Notes: generated by a model from the sequence alone, not told the origin. DNA of 64,000 nt from Sphingomonas sp. PP-CE-3A-406 (GCF_003688625.1 NZ_RCWY01000002.1:310001-374000); one strand, 5' to 3'. Positions 27,008-36,027 are shown, counted from the stretch's first letter. Made by a program: numbers and translations.

Positions 27008-27765
27008 GTCTCGTCCTCGTGTCGCTGCGCGCCAGAGGGCGACTGGACCCGAACGCCCTCATGGCGCTCCCAAAGGTCCGGTCGCCGTGACCGTGTATCG
27101 ATCTCCGCGCGGCGTTTGCGCCATGCAGCGATCTTCGCATGATCCCCCGATCGCAGCACCTGCGGGATCGTGCGCCCTTCCCATGATTGAGGTCGGGTAT
27201 AATGCGGATATTCGAGCAGCCCCGTTTCGAAGCTCTCGTCATCCCCACTAGAAGCCGCGCCCATTACGCCGGGCAGCAGCCGAATGCAAGCATCGAGCAG
27301 CACCAGCGCCCCCATCTCGCCGCCCGACAGGATGTAGTCGCCGATCGAGACCTCCTCGATCTCGCGCGCCTCGAACAGCCGTTCGTCGAACCCCTCGAAC
27401 CGGCCACAAAGAATGGTGACGCCCGGCCCCTGCGCGAGCTCGCGAACCCGCTCCTGGGTAAGCGGCTTACCCCGAGGCGTCATGGCCAGCACCGGCCGCC
27501 CATCCGCAACGCTGTCGATCGCCGAGGCCACCACGTCGGCCCGGAGCACCATCCCGGCCCCGCCCCCCGCCGGCGTATCGTCCACCGACTTGTGCTTGTC
27601 CGTCGCGAAGTCCCGGATCTGCACCGGCGAGCAGGACCACCGCCCCTCCCCCAGCGCCCGGCCCGCAAGCGACGTCCCCAGCGGCCCCGGAAACATCTCC
27701 GGATACAGCGTCAATATCGTGGCAGCGAAAGTCACGGCGTCCAATTCTCTATGCGGTTGCGCCAT
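27004..27765 (-). CDS. trmD: tRNA (guanine37-N1)-methyltransferase
   Basis: A 253-residue SPOUT methyltransferase. The N-terminal domain opens [49 protein letters not shown] and [15 protein letters not shown] form the trefoil-knot S-adenosylmethionine site; the C-terminal domain ends [21 protein letters not shown]. It makes m1G37 in tRNA and prevents frameshifting. ATG 27765 gives the usual length with a short extra N-terminus ([11 protein letters not shown]); ATG-less longer frames are unlikely. It is separated from rimM by an opposite-strand oxidoreductase gene, which is unusual for this operon. Confidence 0.96.
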   Translation of the reverse strand: MAQPHRELDAVTFAATILTLYPEMFPGPLGTSLAGRALGEGRWSCSPVQIRDFATDKHKSVDDTPAGGGAGMVLRADVVASAIDSVADGRPVLAMTPRGKPLTQERVRELAQGPGVTILCGRFEGFDERLFEAREIEEVSIGDYILSGGEMGALVLLDACIRLLPGVMGAASSGDDESFETGLLEYPHYTRPQSWEGRTIPQVLRSGDHAKIAAWRKRRAEIDTRSRRPDLWERHEGVRVQSPSGAQRHEDET

Positions 27766-27843
27766 CGTGCGGCGCCGAATGCGCCCAGCACCTATACGGA
27801 TCGGCGCAGTGGAACAATTACGCTGGCGAAACGCTCGCGGCGA

Positions 27844-28749
27844 ATGGACGATTGCATCATCATCGGCGCCGGCCCGGCAGGTCTGACCGCGGCGATCTAT
27901 CTCGCGCGGTTCCACCTCTCGATCCGCCTGTTCGATTGCGGCAGCAGCCGCGCCGCGCTGATCCCGTGCACGCACAACCATGCCGGCTATCCCGAAGGTA
28001 TCCGCGGCACGGACCTGCTAGCCCGGATGCTGGCGCAGGCGGAGACCTATGGCGCAGTCCGCGAGGGTGTGAGAGTCGATGCGATCGAGGTGGAGGACGA
28101 CGGCTTCACCGTACGGCTCGGCGATCGCCGCGCGCGAGCTCGCAGCGTGCTGCTCGCCACCGGCGTCGTGAACAACCGTCCAAACATGCCCGACGCCCTC
28201 CACGACGAAGCGCTGGAGGCGGGGTTGCTCCGCTACTGCCCGATCTGCGACGGCTACGAAGTCACCGACAAGCGCGTCGGCATCATCGGCACCGGCGACC
28301 ACGGCATGCGCGAGGCGCTGTTCCTGCGCGGCTACACAAAGGACGTAACGCTGATCGCGCCCGAGGGCGGCCACGATCTCGATCCGGCATGCGAAGCGGC
28401 ACTAGACGAAGCCGGAATTATCCGCGTCGGAGGCCCCTGCGGCAACTATGCAATTGAGGGCGACAAGCTCGCACTCGACACGGTCGAAGGGCGGTTGTCG
28501 TTCGACAGCATCTATCCCGCGCTCGGATCAGTCATCCGTTCGGAACTGGCCGTCGCGGCAGGCGCACGCGCATCCGAGGACGGGTGCCTGGAAGTCGACT
28601 CGCACCAGCGAACCTCAATCCCCGGCCTGTTCGCAGCCGGCGACGTCGTGAAGGGCCTCGATCAGATCAGCCATGCGATGGGGGAAGCCGGCGTCGCTGC
28701 CACGACGATCCGCAATCTGCTCGCTGAGCAGCGCCCGCTGCGGCGGTAA
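27844..28749 (+). CDS. NAD(P)/FAD-dependent oxidoreductase, thioredoxin-reductase-like
   Basis: A 301-residue flavoprotein with TrxR-type order: FAD site GAGPAG (8-13), redox-active Cys pair CPIC (132 and 135) in YCPICDGYE, second dinucleotide site GTGDHG (149-154), and the C-terminal FAD motif LFAAGDVV. The HRRxxxR motif that fixes NADPH in true thioredoxin reductases is absent, so the electron donor and partner may differ. CPIC instead of CATC also marks a separate subgroup. It is transcribed against the flow of the ribosomal operon, between trmD and rimM, and is probably an insertion into it. No thioredoxin gene is next to it. Confidence 0.85.
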   Translation: MDDCIIIGAGPAGLTAAIYLARFHLSIRLFDCGSSRAALIPCTHNHAGYPEGIRGTDLLARMLAQAETYGAVREGVRVDAIEVEDDGFTVRLGDRRARARSVLLATGVVNNRPNMPDALHDEALEAGLLRYCPICDGYEVTDKRVGIIGTGDHGMREALFLRGYTKDVTLIAPEGGHDLDPACEAALDEAGIIRVGGPCGNYAIEGDKLALDTVEGRLSFDSIYPALGSVIRSELAVAAGARASEDGCLEVDSHQRTSIPGLFAAGDVVKGLDQISHAMGEAGVAATTIRNLLAEQRPLRR

Positions 28750-28768
28750 TCGCACGCTCGAAGGAGAT

Positions 28769-28824
28769 TGTTTCCCCGCGAAGGCGGGGACCCAGACTGG
28801 GCTCCCGCCTTCGCGGGAGAACAA
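28769..28824. repeat. Dispersed palindrome, family C (copy)
   Basis: TGTTTCCCCGCGAAGGCGGG...CCCAGACTGGG...CTCCCGCCTTCGCGGGAGAA followed by CAA. It lies between the convergent oxidoreductase and rimM stops, four bases from the rimM stop, and could terminate both. Confidence 0.85.
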
Positions 28825-28827
28825 GGC

Positions 28828-29328
28828 TTACTCGGCGGCGAACGAAGCCTCGACGATAAGCCGGTCGGCATCCCATTCAGGAACGGCCTCGGGCCGCATC
28901 GGTATCATGAACCGCTTGCCGGGCTTGTCATCCACGGATGGCCGCTCGATCTCGATCACGTCGCCCGCACCAAAATTATCGATCGCAACGACGCGCCCGA
29001 TCGCCTCGCCATCGGTCGAGACAACATCGAGCCCGATCACATCCGTGTGATAATACTCACCATCTTCCAGCGGCGGCAGCGACGACCGCGGCACAGTCAG
29101 CTCGGTTCCGCGCATCGCCTCGGCGGCGTTGCGATCAGCGACTTCGGCAAAGCGCGCGATCATACCGTTGTTGCCGTTGCGCGCGGACTTCAGCGACAGC
29201 GCGCCATTGTTGAAGCTCTTATAGCTGCCAAAATTCTCGGCGAAGACCTTCAGCCGCACTTCGCCACCGATGCCGTGCGCACCGATGACGACGGCGAGCG
29301 TCACGTCAGCCTTGCGCGGAGCCTTCAT
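28828..29328 (-). CDS. rimM: Ribosome maturation factor RimM
   Basis: A 166-residue 30S assembly factor. The N-terminal RimM domain starts VTLAVVIGAHGIGGEVRLKVF, and the PRC-barrel domain has EDGEYYHTDVIGLDVVSTDGEAIG and IPMRPEAVPEWDADRLIV-type segments. It binds S19 and helps 16S rRNA processing. ATG 29328 (MKAPRKADVTLA) fits the family N-terminus. A longer form from ATG 29394 has GAGGAC upstream but adds a Pro/Thr-rich leader without counterpart. It follows rpsP in the same direction, after a palindrome, and is cut off from trmD by the inserted plus-strand gene. Confidence 0.93.
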   Translation of the reverse strand: MKAPRKADVTLAVVIGAHGIGGEVRLKVFAENFGSYKSFNNGALSLKSARNGNNGMIARFAEVADRNAAEAMRGTELTVPRSSLPPLEDGEYYHTDVIGLDVVSTDGEAIGRVVAIDNFGAGDVIEIERPSVDDKPGKRFMIPMRPEAVPEWDADRLIVEASFAAE

Positions 29329-29449
29329 CGCGATCGGGAGTGTCGTCGTAGCCTTCGGCGGGTTCGTCGGCGGAGACGCCTTGGTTGGTGGCATCTTCGA
29401 TGTCCTCGGGTGCGGGGGCTGTGCGGGGGTCGGATTCGGGGGCCATCAT
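29306..29449 (-). CDS. Possible small acidic ORF overlapping rimM start
   Basis: A 47-residue frame with a good Shine-Dalgarno (AGGAG, then ATG ATG at 29449/29446), reading APESDPRTAPAPEDIEDATN and continuing acidic to DRDEGSAQG. It ends 23 bases inside rimM, in another frame. It could be a real leader peptide coupled to rimM, or the ribosome site may serve a longer rimM. No homologue is known to me; low confidence. Confidence 0.3.
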   Translation of the reverse strand: MMAPESDPRTAPAPEDIEDATNQGVSADEPAEGYDDTPDRDEGSAQG

Positions 29450-29527
29450 GCGCTCCTGTTCGGGGTTACCGATTGAGAGAACGCATGAAGTCCGGTTCGG
29501 GTGCGGTTGCGCGCCCGTCGTCAGCTT

Positions 29528-29613
29528 CCGTCAGCCCGGGCTCGACCCAGGATCCAGGGTCACGAACGCGGTCGTTCCCAGCTCTGGATCCTGGGTCGAG
29601 CCCGGGCTGACGG
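29528..29613. repeat. Dispersed palindrome, family A (variant copy 4)
   Basis: CCGTCAGCCCGGGCTCGACC...CAGGATCCAG mirrored by CTGGATCCTGGGTCGAGCCC...GGGCTGACGG. The outer arms differ from other A copies (CAGCCCGGGCTCG replaces CATCCTGACGAA). It lies between rpsP and the rimM leader. Confidence 0.85.
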
Positions 29614-29651
29614 AACAAGGGCGGCCGGGATGTCCCGACCGCCCCCGGATC

Positions 29652-30098
29652 TTACGAAGCGCTCGTTGCGTCTTCGACTTCGGCAGCGACGACCTGCTCG
29701 GTCTCTTCGTTGCTGCCCGTAGCAGGTGCTGCCTTCGCAGCGGCCTCGGCCTCGGCAGCTTCAGCCGCCTTGGTCGCACGCTCTTCAGCGCGCTCGGTGG
29801 CCTTCTCGCCGGGCTTGCCCTTGTTCGGGTTGTTGCGCGCCGAACGCTCGAGCACGCCAGCCTGGTCGAGGAAGCGCGCGACGCGGTCGGTCGGCTGCGC
29901 GCCGACGCTCAGCCAATGCTTCGCGCGGTCAGCGTCGAGCTGCACGCGCTGCTCGTTGTCCTTGGCGAGGAGCGGGTTGTAGTTGCCGATCTTCTCGATG
30001 AAGCGGCCATCACGCGGCGAACGCGCATCGGCAACGACGATCTTGTAGTAAGGACGCTTCTTGGAGCCACCGCGCGCGAGGCGAATGTTGATTGCCAT
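29652..30098 (-). CDS. rpsP: 30S ribosomal protein S16
   Basis: A 148-residue S16. The core (about 1-85) starts [20 protein letters not shown] and includes [15 protein letters not shown] and [19 protein letters not shown], all standard. Beyond it comes an unusual 60-residue tail rich in Ala, Glu and Lys ([20 protein letters not shown]), likely helical or disordered; many alphaproteobacteria carry shorter versions. The protein binds 16S rRNA early in 30S assembly. It lies 68 bases downstream of ffh. Confidence 0.96.
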   Translation of the reverse strand: MAINIRLARGGSKKRPYYKIVVADARSPRDGRFIEKIGNYNPLLAKDNEQRVQLDADRAKHWLSVGAQPTDRVARFLDQAGVLERSARNNPNKGKPGEKATERAEERATKAAEAAEAEAAAKAAPATGSNEETEQVVAAEVEDATSAS

Positions 30099-30166
30099 GA
30101 TATTTTCCTTGGTTTTCTAGATAGATCCCCGAGCGAAAGCCGAGGTGTCGTGGTTGGATAAGGAGG

Positions 30167-31723
30167 TTATTTCTTCTTCAGAAAATCGTCGAAACCGGCA
30201 GGCATCTGCGGCATCTTGGGGCCACCAAGCCCCGGCAGACCGCCGCCGCCCATACCGCCGCCGCCGCCCGGCAGGCCACCAGCGCCAGCCTTGTTGAGCA
30301 TATCGCCCATCTGCGGCCCGCCGATCGCGTTACCAATCCCGCCAAGGCCGCCCCCAAGACCACCTTTTCCGAGCATCGCCATCATGCCCTTCATGCCGCC
30401 CATCTTCTTGATCTTCTTCATGGCGGTCGACATTTCGAGGTGCATTTTCAGCAGCTTGTTGACCTCCTGGACAGTCGTCCCGGAGCCCTTGGCAATGCGG
30501 ATCTTGCGCTTGGCGTTGATCAGTTCGGGCTTGTTGCGCTCCTTGATCGTCATCGATCCGATCATCGCGTCCATGTGCACCAGCACCTTTTCGCCACCGA
30601 CCGACGCGACCGCGCCCTGCGCCTTCTTCATGCCGGGGATCATCCCCGCCAGCGCGCCGAGCCCGCCCATCCGCTGCATCTGCGCCAGCTGGGCACGCAG
30701 GTCGTTCATGTCGAACTGACCCTTGGCCATCTTCGCGGCCATCCGCTCGGCGTCTTCGGCCTGGATCGACTCAGCAGCGCGCTCGACCAGGCTGACGACG
30801 TCGCCCATGCCGAGGATACGGCCGGCGACGCGCTCCGGATGGAACGCCTCGAGCGCATCGAGCTTCTCGCCGGTGCCTGCGAACTTGATCGGCTTGCCGG
30901 TGACCGCGCGCATCGACAGCGCCGCGCCGCCGCGGGCATCGCCGTCCATGCGGGTCAGCACGATACCCGTCAGCGGCACCTGGTCGCTGAAGTTCTGCGC
31001 GACGTTGACCGCGTCCTGGCCGGTCAGCGAGTCGACGACGAGCAGAATCTCGGCCGGGTTCGCGACGTCGGCGACCGCCTTCATCTCGTCCATCAACGCC
31101 TGGTCGACATGAAGTCGACCCGCGGTATCGAGCATCAGGACATCATAGCCCTGGAGCTTGGCCGCCTGCATCGCGCGGCGGGCGATATCGACCGGCTGCT
31201 GGCCCTGCACGATCGGCAGCGTCGCGACGTCGATCTGAGTGCCAAGCGTCGCCAGCTGCTCCTGCGCGTTCGGGCGATTGACGTCGAGCGACGCCATCAA
31301 CACCTTTTTGCGCTCACGACCGGCCTGTCCGAAATTGGCCTGCCCCGCCGCCAACCGCTTGGCGATCTTGGCGGTGGTGGTCGTCTTGCCCGAGCCCTGG
31401 AGGCCGACCATCATGATGACGGCCGGCGGCGTGACGCCCAGCTCCAGCTCGACGGCATCGGAGCCGAGCATCTCGACCAGCGCATCGCTGACGATCTTGA
31501 CGACTTGCTGTCCCGGCGTGACCGAACGCAGGACGTTCTGGCCGATCGCCTTCTCGGTAGCCTTCTCGACGAACTCGCGGGCGACGGGCAGCGCGACGTC
31601 GGCTTCGAGCAGCGCGACGCGCACCTCGCGCATCGCCGCACGCACGTCCGCTTCGGTCAGCGCACCCCGGCCGCGAAGGCGGTCGAAGACGCCGCCAAGT
31701 CGATCGCTCAGGCTTTCGAACAT
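30167..31723 (-). CDS. ffh: Signal recognition particle protein Ffh
   Basis: A 518-residue SRP GTPase. The N domain (MFESLSDRLGGVFDRLRGRG) is followed by the G domain with GLQGSGKTTTTAKIA (P-loop), DVNRPNAQEQL, DTAGRLHVD and TRMDGDARGGAALS. The methionine-rich M domain (from about 330; MAKMAKGQFDMNDLRAQLAQ, then GSGTTVQEVNKLL) binds signal sequences and 4.5S RNA. The C-terminus is a long Gly/Met/Pro-rich tail ending DDFLKKK. ATG 31723 has GGGAG upstream. It begins the ffh-rpsP-rimM group. Its receptor gene ftsY lies 3 kb away on the other strand. Confidence 0.97.
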   Translation of the reverse strand: MFESLSDRLGGVFDRLRGRGALTEADVRAAMREVRVALLEADVALPVAREFVEKATEKAIGQNVLRSVTPGQQVVKIVSDALVEMLGSDAVELELGVTPPAVIMMVGLQGSGKTTTTAKIAKRLAAGQANFGQAGRERKKVLMASLDVNRPNAQEQLATLGTQIDVATLPIVQGQQPVDIARRAMQAAKLQGYDVLMLDTAGRLHVDQALMDEMKAVADVANPAEILLVVDSLTGQDAVNVAQNFSDQVPLTGIVLTRMDGDARGGAALSMRAVTGKPIKFAGTGEKLDALEAFHPERVAGRILGMGDVVSLVERAAESIQAEDAERMAAKMAKGQFDMNDLRAQLAQMQRMGGLGALAGMIPGMKKAQGAVASVGGEKVLVHMDAMIGSMTIKERNKPELINAKRKIRIAKGSGTTVQEVNKLLKMHLEMSTAMKKIKKMGGMKGMMAMLGKGGLGGGLGGIGNAIGGPQMGDMLNKAGAGGLPGGGGGMGGGGLPGLGGPKMPQMPAGFDDFLKKK

Positions 31724-32031
31724 CGAAATACTCCCATACACCGTTACCAAACGCAAAAGCGCCGGCGGGCGAAACCTCGCCGGCCAGCGTGCATCCTTGG
31801 ATGCTCGTCCAATGCGCCCCGTAACGGAACGTGGGCCGCCACCTACGGGAAACGGTCGCGAAGTGCAAGGCAGGCGTGATTCCGAAGTCTCGCCGACAGC
31901 GTACGGGGTCCTGCGCGTTCCCTTCACCGCAGCATATCAACGCCCCGGCGCAACGCCGCGGACCTTAACCTGTCCTACATATCTCACGGAGCACATCGGA
32001 TGGACCAAGGACCCTACAGGCCGTTTTATCG
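31724..32031. other. Divergent intergenic region between ffh and a c-di-GMP gene
   Basis: About 308 bases without a gene. It holds a GC hairpin at 31761-31784 (GCCGGCG / CGCCGGC, 10-base loop). No 4.5S RNA-like sequence or clear promoter pair was found. It should contain the promoters of both flanking genes. Confidence 0.5.
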
Positions 32032-33657
32032 ATGATTTTACCGCCGGCGACGACCCGTTCGCTTCGCCTCATCAGCCGGGAATTCATGACCGGCGCGCTC
32101 ACGGGCGCCGCACTGCTGCTGTTCATCGGCACCGGCGGGGGCGTATTGCTGGAAGCGATCGAGCATTTGAAGGGCGGCAACGCCGTCATCGATCGCACGC
32201 TGATCGCGGCCATGTTTCTCAACGTCGCGCTGATCCTGTTCGGCTGGTTCCGGTATCGCGGCCTCGCCGAAGAACTGTCGCAACTGTCGGATGCGGATCA
32301 GCGCGCGAAGCTGCTGTCGCAATATGATCCGCTGACCGGCTTCCTGAACCGCCGAAGCCTGATCGAGGAAGGCGCAGCGCTGTTCACCGGATCGCTGCGC
32401 CGGGGCAAGGCCTTGGCCCTGCTGACCATCGATCTCGATCACTTCAAGACGGTCAACGATGTGCACGGCTATGCCATCGGCGATGCGCTGCTCACGCTGG
32501 TTGCCGAGAAGATCAGCGCATTGGTCCCCGGATCGAGCCTGCTCGCACGCCTCAACGCCGACGAGTTCGCCTGCGCGGTGGTATTCGATGCCGCCTATCC
32601 CGGGGTCGTCGACCGGATCGCCGACCGACTGATCGCGGACCTGTCGAAACCGTTTCTCATCGGTGAGACCGAAGTCCATGTCAGCACCTCGATCGGCATC
32701 GCCCGCTCGGACATCGATTGCACGTCGATGGACGCGCTGTTGCGGACGTCGGACATGGCGTTGCATGCTGCCAAGGTCGCCGGGCGCAATCGTCATGCCT
32801 GGTTCGATGGCGCGATGGAGAGATCCGTCCAGTTGCGCGGCGAACTCGAGGCCGGGTTGCGCGTGGCGGTCCCCAACGATGCGATCGTGCCGTTCTTCGA
32901 ACAGCAGGTCGATCTGACCACCGGCTGCATCACCGGGTTCGAAGTGCTCGCCCGGTGGGAGCATCCGACGCGCGGCGCGGTCGGGCCGGAAGTTTTCATT
33001 CCGATCGCGGAGGGGATCGGCCTGATCGGCGATCTGTCGCTGTCGGTCATGCGTCAGGCGTTCACCGCCGCGCGCGACTGGGATGCAGGCCTGTCGCTGT
33101 CGATCAACATCTCACCGGTGCAGTTGCGCGACGCGTGGCTGGCGCAGAAGATCATCAAGACGCTCGTCGAGACCGGCTTTCCCGCCAGCCGGCTCGAGAT
33201 CGAAATCACCGAAAGCGCGCTGTTCGACAATCTGCCGCTCGCGCAGTCGATCGTCGGCAGCCTGAAGAACCAGGGTATCCGCATCGCCCTCGACGACTTC
33301 GGCACCGGCTATTCGAGCCTCGCGCATCTGCGCGCACTGCCGTTCGACCGGATCAAGGTCGACAAGAGCTTCGTCGGCTCGATGCTCGACAATCCCGACA
33401 GCATGGCGATCGTCAACACGATCGTCCGGCTCGGCGACAGTCTCAACCTGCCGACCACCGCCGAGGGAATCGAGAACGCCGCAATCGAAGAGCGACTGCG
33501 CGGCATGGGATGCGCAAAGGGCCAGGGCTATCTGTACGGACGACCGCTGTGCGCTGCGCAGGTGCGCCGGCTGCTCGCGGAAAAGCGACTGCTGGCGCAA
33601 CGGCCGGATATCAGCGCGCCGCATCAGCGCGGTATCGCGCCAAGGTTGGCGGGCTGA
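32032..33657 (+). CDS. Membrane-bound GGDEF-EAL protein, probable c-di-GMP phosphodiesterase
   Basis: A 541-residue protein with two membrane helices (about 20-40 and 55-75), a GGDEF domain (about 95-255) and an EAL domain (about 275-520). The cyclase signature is degenerate, NADEF in LARLNADEFACAV, and no RxxD inhibitory site precedes it, so cyclase activity is unlikely. The EAL part keeps FEVLARW (EVL for EAL, Glu kept), SINISPVQL, EITES, DDFGTGYSS, KVDKSF, AEGIE and QGYLYGRP, i.e. all metal and catalytic positions. It probably hydrolyses c-di-GMP, with GGDEF as a sensing domain. There is no clear ribosome site upstream of ATG 32032. Confidence 0.88.
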   Translation: MILPPATTRSLRLISREFMTGALTGAALLLFIGTGGGVLLEAIEHLKGGNAVIDRTLIAAMFLNVALILFGWFRYRGLAEELSQLSDADQRAKLLSQYDPLTGFLNRRSLIEEGAALFTGSLRRGKALALLTIDLDHFKTVNDVHGYAIGDALLTLVAEKISALVPGSSLLARLNADEFACAVVFDAAYPGVVDRIADRLIADLSKPFLIGETEVHVSTSIGIARSDIDCTSMDALLRTSDMALHAAKVAGRNRHAWFDGAMERSVQLRGELEAGLRVAVPNDAIVPFFEQQVDLTTGCITGFEVLARWEHPTRGAVGPEVFIPIAEGIGLIGDLSLSVMRQAFTAARDWDAGLSLSINISPVQLRDAWLAQKIIKTLVETGFPASRLEIEITESALFDNLPLAQSIVGSLKNQGIRIALDDFGTGYSSLAHLRALPFDRIKVDKSFVGSMLDNPDSMAIVNTIVRLGDSLNLPTTAEGIENAAIEERLRGMGCAKGQGYLYGRPLCAAQVRRLLAEKRLLAQRPDISAPHQRGIAPRLAG

Positions 33658-33728
33658 TCGACGGCAGCCGGGCCCGACCCGAACCACAAGGCGTGGACTT
33701 CGCCCCTAACGGCTCCTAAATCGCGCGC

Positions 33729-34976
33729 ATGTCACCCGCCCCCGCGCCAGAGGTCATCAGCCTCGGCTGCCGCCTCAACATCGCCGAAAGCGAGACCATC
33801 CGCGCGCTCGTCGCCGGGCGGGACATGGTCGTGGTCAACAGCTGTGCGGTCACCAACGCCGCGGTGAAGGCGACGCGCGTCGCGATCCGCCGCGCCAAGC
33901 GCGACCGTCCCGAGGCCCAGATCGTCGTCACTGGATGCGCCGCGCAGATTGACCCCGCGAGCTTCGCCGCGATGCCCGAAGTCGACCGTGTCATCGGCAA
34001 TGCGGACAAACTTACGCATTCAGCTTGGAAGGCTGATGTAAAAGTCGTCGTCTCCGACATAATGCAGGTCCGCGAGACCGCACCCCACCTCGCCGCCAGC
34101 TTCTCCGCTCACGCCCGTGCCTTCGTCGAGGTCCAGAACGGCTGCGACCACCGCTGCACCTTCTGCGCGATTCCGTTCGGCCGCGGCCCAAGCCGTTCGG
34201 TCCCCGCCGGCGCGGTCGTCGAGCGGATCGCTGGCCTCGTCGATGCAGGCCACCGCGAGATCGTCCTGACCGGCGTCGACCTCACCAGCTACGGCCCCGA
34301 CCTCCCCGGCGCGCCGACGCTCGGCCACCTCGTCGAGCGCATCCTGCACCACGTCCCGAAGCTCGAACGCCTGCGTCTCTCCTCGCTAGACGGCATCGAA
34401 ATCGACGACCGCCTCTTCGCGCTGCTGACGACCGAGCGCCGGATCATGCCGCACGTCCACCTCTCGCTCCAGGCCGGCGACGACATGATCCTCAAACGCA
34501 TGAAGCGCCGCCATTCGCGCGCCGAAAGCGTCGCCCTAGTGGAGCGCCTCAAGACCGCCCGCCCCGACATCGCGATAGGCGCGGACCTGATCGCCGGCTT
34601 CCCGACCGAGGACGCAGCGATGTTCGCCAACACGCGCGCGCTGATCGACGACTGCCACATCGTCCACCCGCACATCTTCCCCTACTCGCCCCGCGCCGGC
34701 ACCCCCGCCGCGCGCATGCCGCAGGTCGAACCCGAAGTTCGCCGCCAGCGCGCCGCCCTCTTAAGAGACGCCGGCGAGACGGCACGCGCGCGGTGGCTGC
34801 AAACGCTGGTCGGCACATCGCAGGATCTGCTCGTCGAACGCCCCGGCGACCGCGGGCACATCGGCAATTTCGCAGAAGTCCTGCTGGACGAACCCGCCAT
34901 ACCCGGCGACATCGTCCGCATCACGATCACCGGCGCCACGTCCGACCGCCTCAGCGCAACACGAGAACCATCATGA
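33729..34976 (+). CDS. mtaB: tRNA threonylcarbamoyladenosine methylthiotransferase MtaB
   Basis: A 415-residue radical-SAM methylthiotransferase of the MtaB group. The N-terminal UPF0004 domain binds one Fe-S cluster through Cys14 (LGCRLN), Cys39 (NSCAVT) and Cys70 (TGCAAQ). The radical-SAM cluster is CDHRCTFC (Cys139, 143, 146). The C-terminal TRAM-like segment (VERPGDRGHIGNFAEVLL) is short. LGCRLN, not LGCxxN-T, and the downstream GRGPSRS favour MtaB over MiaB. It makes ms2t6A37 in tRNA. Its stop overlaps the ftsY ATG (ATGA), a conserved alphaproteobacterial pair. Confidence 0.93.
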   Translation: MSPAPAPEVISLGCRLNIAESETIRALVAGRDMVVVNSCAVTNAAVKATRVAIRRAKRDRPEAQIVVTGCAAQIDPASFAAMPEVDRVIGNADKLTHSAWKADVKVVVSDIMQVRETAPHLAASFSAHARAFVEVQNGCDHRCTFCAIPFGRGPSRSVPAGAVVERIAGLVDAGHREIVLTGVDLTSYGPDLPGAPTLGHLVERILHHVPKLERLRLSSLDGIEIDDRLFALLTTERRIMPHVHLSLQAGDDMILKRMKRRHSRAESVALVERLKTARPDIAIGADLIAGFPTEDAAMFANTRALIDDCHIVHPHIFPYSPRAGTPAARMPQVEPEVRRQRAALLRDAGETARARWLQTLVGTSQDLLVERPGDRGHIGNFAEVLLDEPAIPGDIVRITITGATSDRLSATREPS

Positions 34977-35908
34977 GCACCACCCCAACTTGGCACGACA
35001 AGCTGATCGGCGGCTTCAAGCGTACCTCCGACCGGCTGGTCGGCAACCTCGCCGGTCTCGGCGGCGCGCGGCTCGACGATTCGACGCTCGACGACATCGA
35101 GGAAGCGCTGATCGCGTCGGATCTCGGCCCCGAGACCGCCGGCCGCATCCGCCGCCGCCTGTCCGAAGGCAGTTTCGAACGCAACATGGAAGAGCTCGGC
35201 ATCCGCGTCATCGTCGCGGAGGAGGTCGAGAAGGTGCTCGCCACGGTCGCGAAACCGATCGAGATCGACGCCTTCCCGCGCCCGCAGGTGATCCTCGTCA
35301 TCGGCGTCAACGGCTCGGGCAAGACCACCACGATCGCCAAGCTCGCGCATCTGCTGATGGAGCAGGATTACGGCGTGATGCTGGCCGCCGGCGACACCTT
35401 CCGCGCCGCCGCGATCGGCCAGCTCCGCACCTGGGCCGAGCGTGTCGGCGTGCCGATCGTGACCGGCCCCGAAGGCGGCGACGCAGCCGGCGTGGTATGG
35501 GACGCGGTCAAGAAGGCGACCGAGACGGGCATCGACGTGCTGATCGTCGACACCGCCGGCCGTCTCCAAAACAAGCGCGAACTGATGGACGAACTCGCCA
35601 AGATCCGCCGCGTGCTCGGCCGGATCAACCCCGAGAGCCCGCACGACATCGTTCTGGTGCTCGACGCCACCACCGGCCAGAACGCGCTCCAGCAGATCGA
35701 GGTCTTCAAGGAGGTCGCGGGCGTCACCGGCCTCGTGATGACCAAGCTCGACGGCACCGCCCGCGGTGGTGTGCTGGTCGCGGCGGCGGAAAAATACGGC
35801 CTGCCGATCCACGCGATCGGCATCGGCGAGGGCATGACCGACCTGCGCCCGTTCGATGCAAACGAAGTGAGCCGGATCATCGCGGGAGTGGAGAGCGTTC
35901 GAAAGTAA
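34973..35908 (+). CDS. ftsY: Signal recognition particle receptor FtsY
   Basis: A 311-residue SRP receptor GTPase consisting of little more than the NG domains: GGFKRTSDRLVGNLAGL (N domain), GVNGSGKTTTIAKLA (P-loop), GDTFRAAAIGQLRTWAE, DTAGRLQNKRELMDEL and TKLDGTARGG. The acidic membrane-binding A domain of the E. coli protein is missing, as in many alphaproteobacteria, where a short amphipathic N-terminus does the job. It docks the Ffh-ribosome complex at the membrane. It is coupled to mtaB and precedes the septation protein. Confidence 0.96.
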   Translation: MSTTPTWHDKLIGGFKRTSDRLVGNLAGLGGARLDDSTLDDIEEALIASDLGPETAGRIRRRLSEGSFERNMEELGIRVIVAEEVEKVLATVAKPIEIDAFPRPQVILVIGVNGSGKTTTIAKLAHLLMEQDYGVMLAAGDTFRAAAIGQLRTWAERVGVPIVTGPEGGDAAGVVWDAVKKATETGIDVLIVDTAGRLQNKRELMDELAKIRRVLGRINPESPHDIVLVLDATTGQNALQQIEVFKEVAGVTGLVMTKLDGTARGGVLVAAAEKYGLPIHAIGIGEGMTDLRPFDANEVSRIIAGVESVRK

Positions 35909-35922
35909 CGCCTGCCCCGCCT

Positions 35923-35999
35923 CCCCCGTTCGTCCTGAGCGAAGTCGAAGGACTGGTCAGCTTGTGGCAATGTCCTTCGGCTACGCTCAGCACGAACGG
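35923..35999. repeat. Dispersed palindrome, family H (copy 2)
   Basis: CCCCCGTTCGTCCTGAGCGA...AAGGAC is mirrored by GTCCTTCGGCTACGCTCAGC...ACGAACGG. Related to the element ending at 12592. It is the only spacer between ftsY and the septation protein gene. Confidence 0.8.
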
Positions 36000-36027
36000 C
36001 ATCTTACCGTATTTCGTGGATATTCCA

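Noticed and set aside
31761..31784. Hairpin near ffh considered as SRP 4.5S RNA
   Set aside because: The conserved SRP RNA loop segments (GGAAG tetraloop region, AGCAG asymmetric loop) are not present; only a short GC hairpin.
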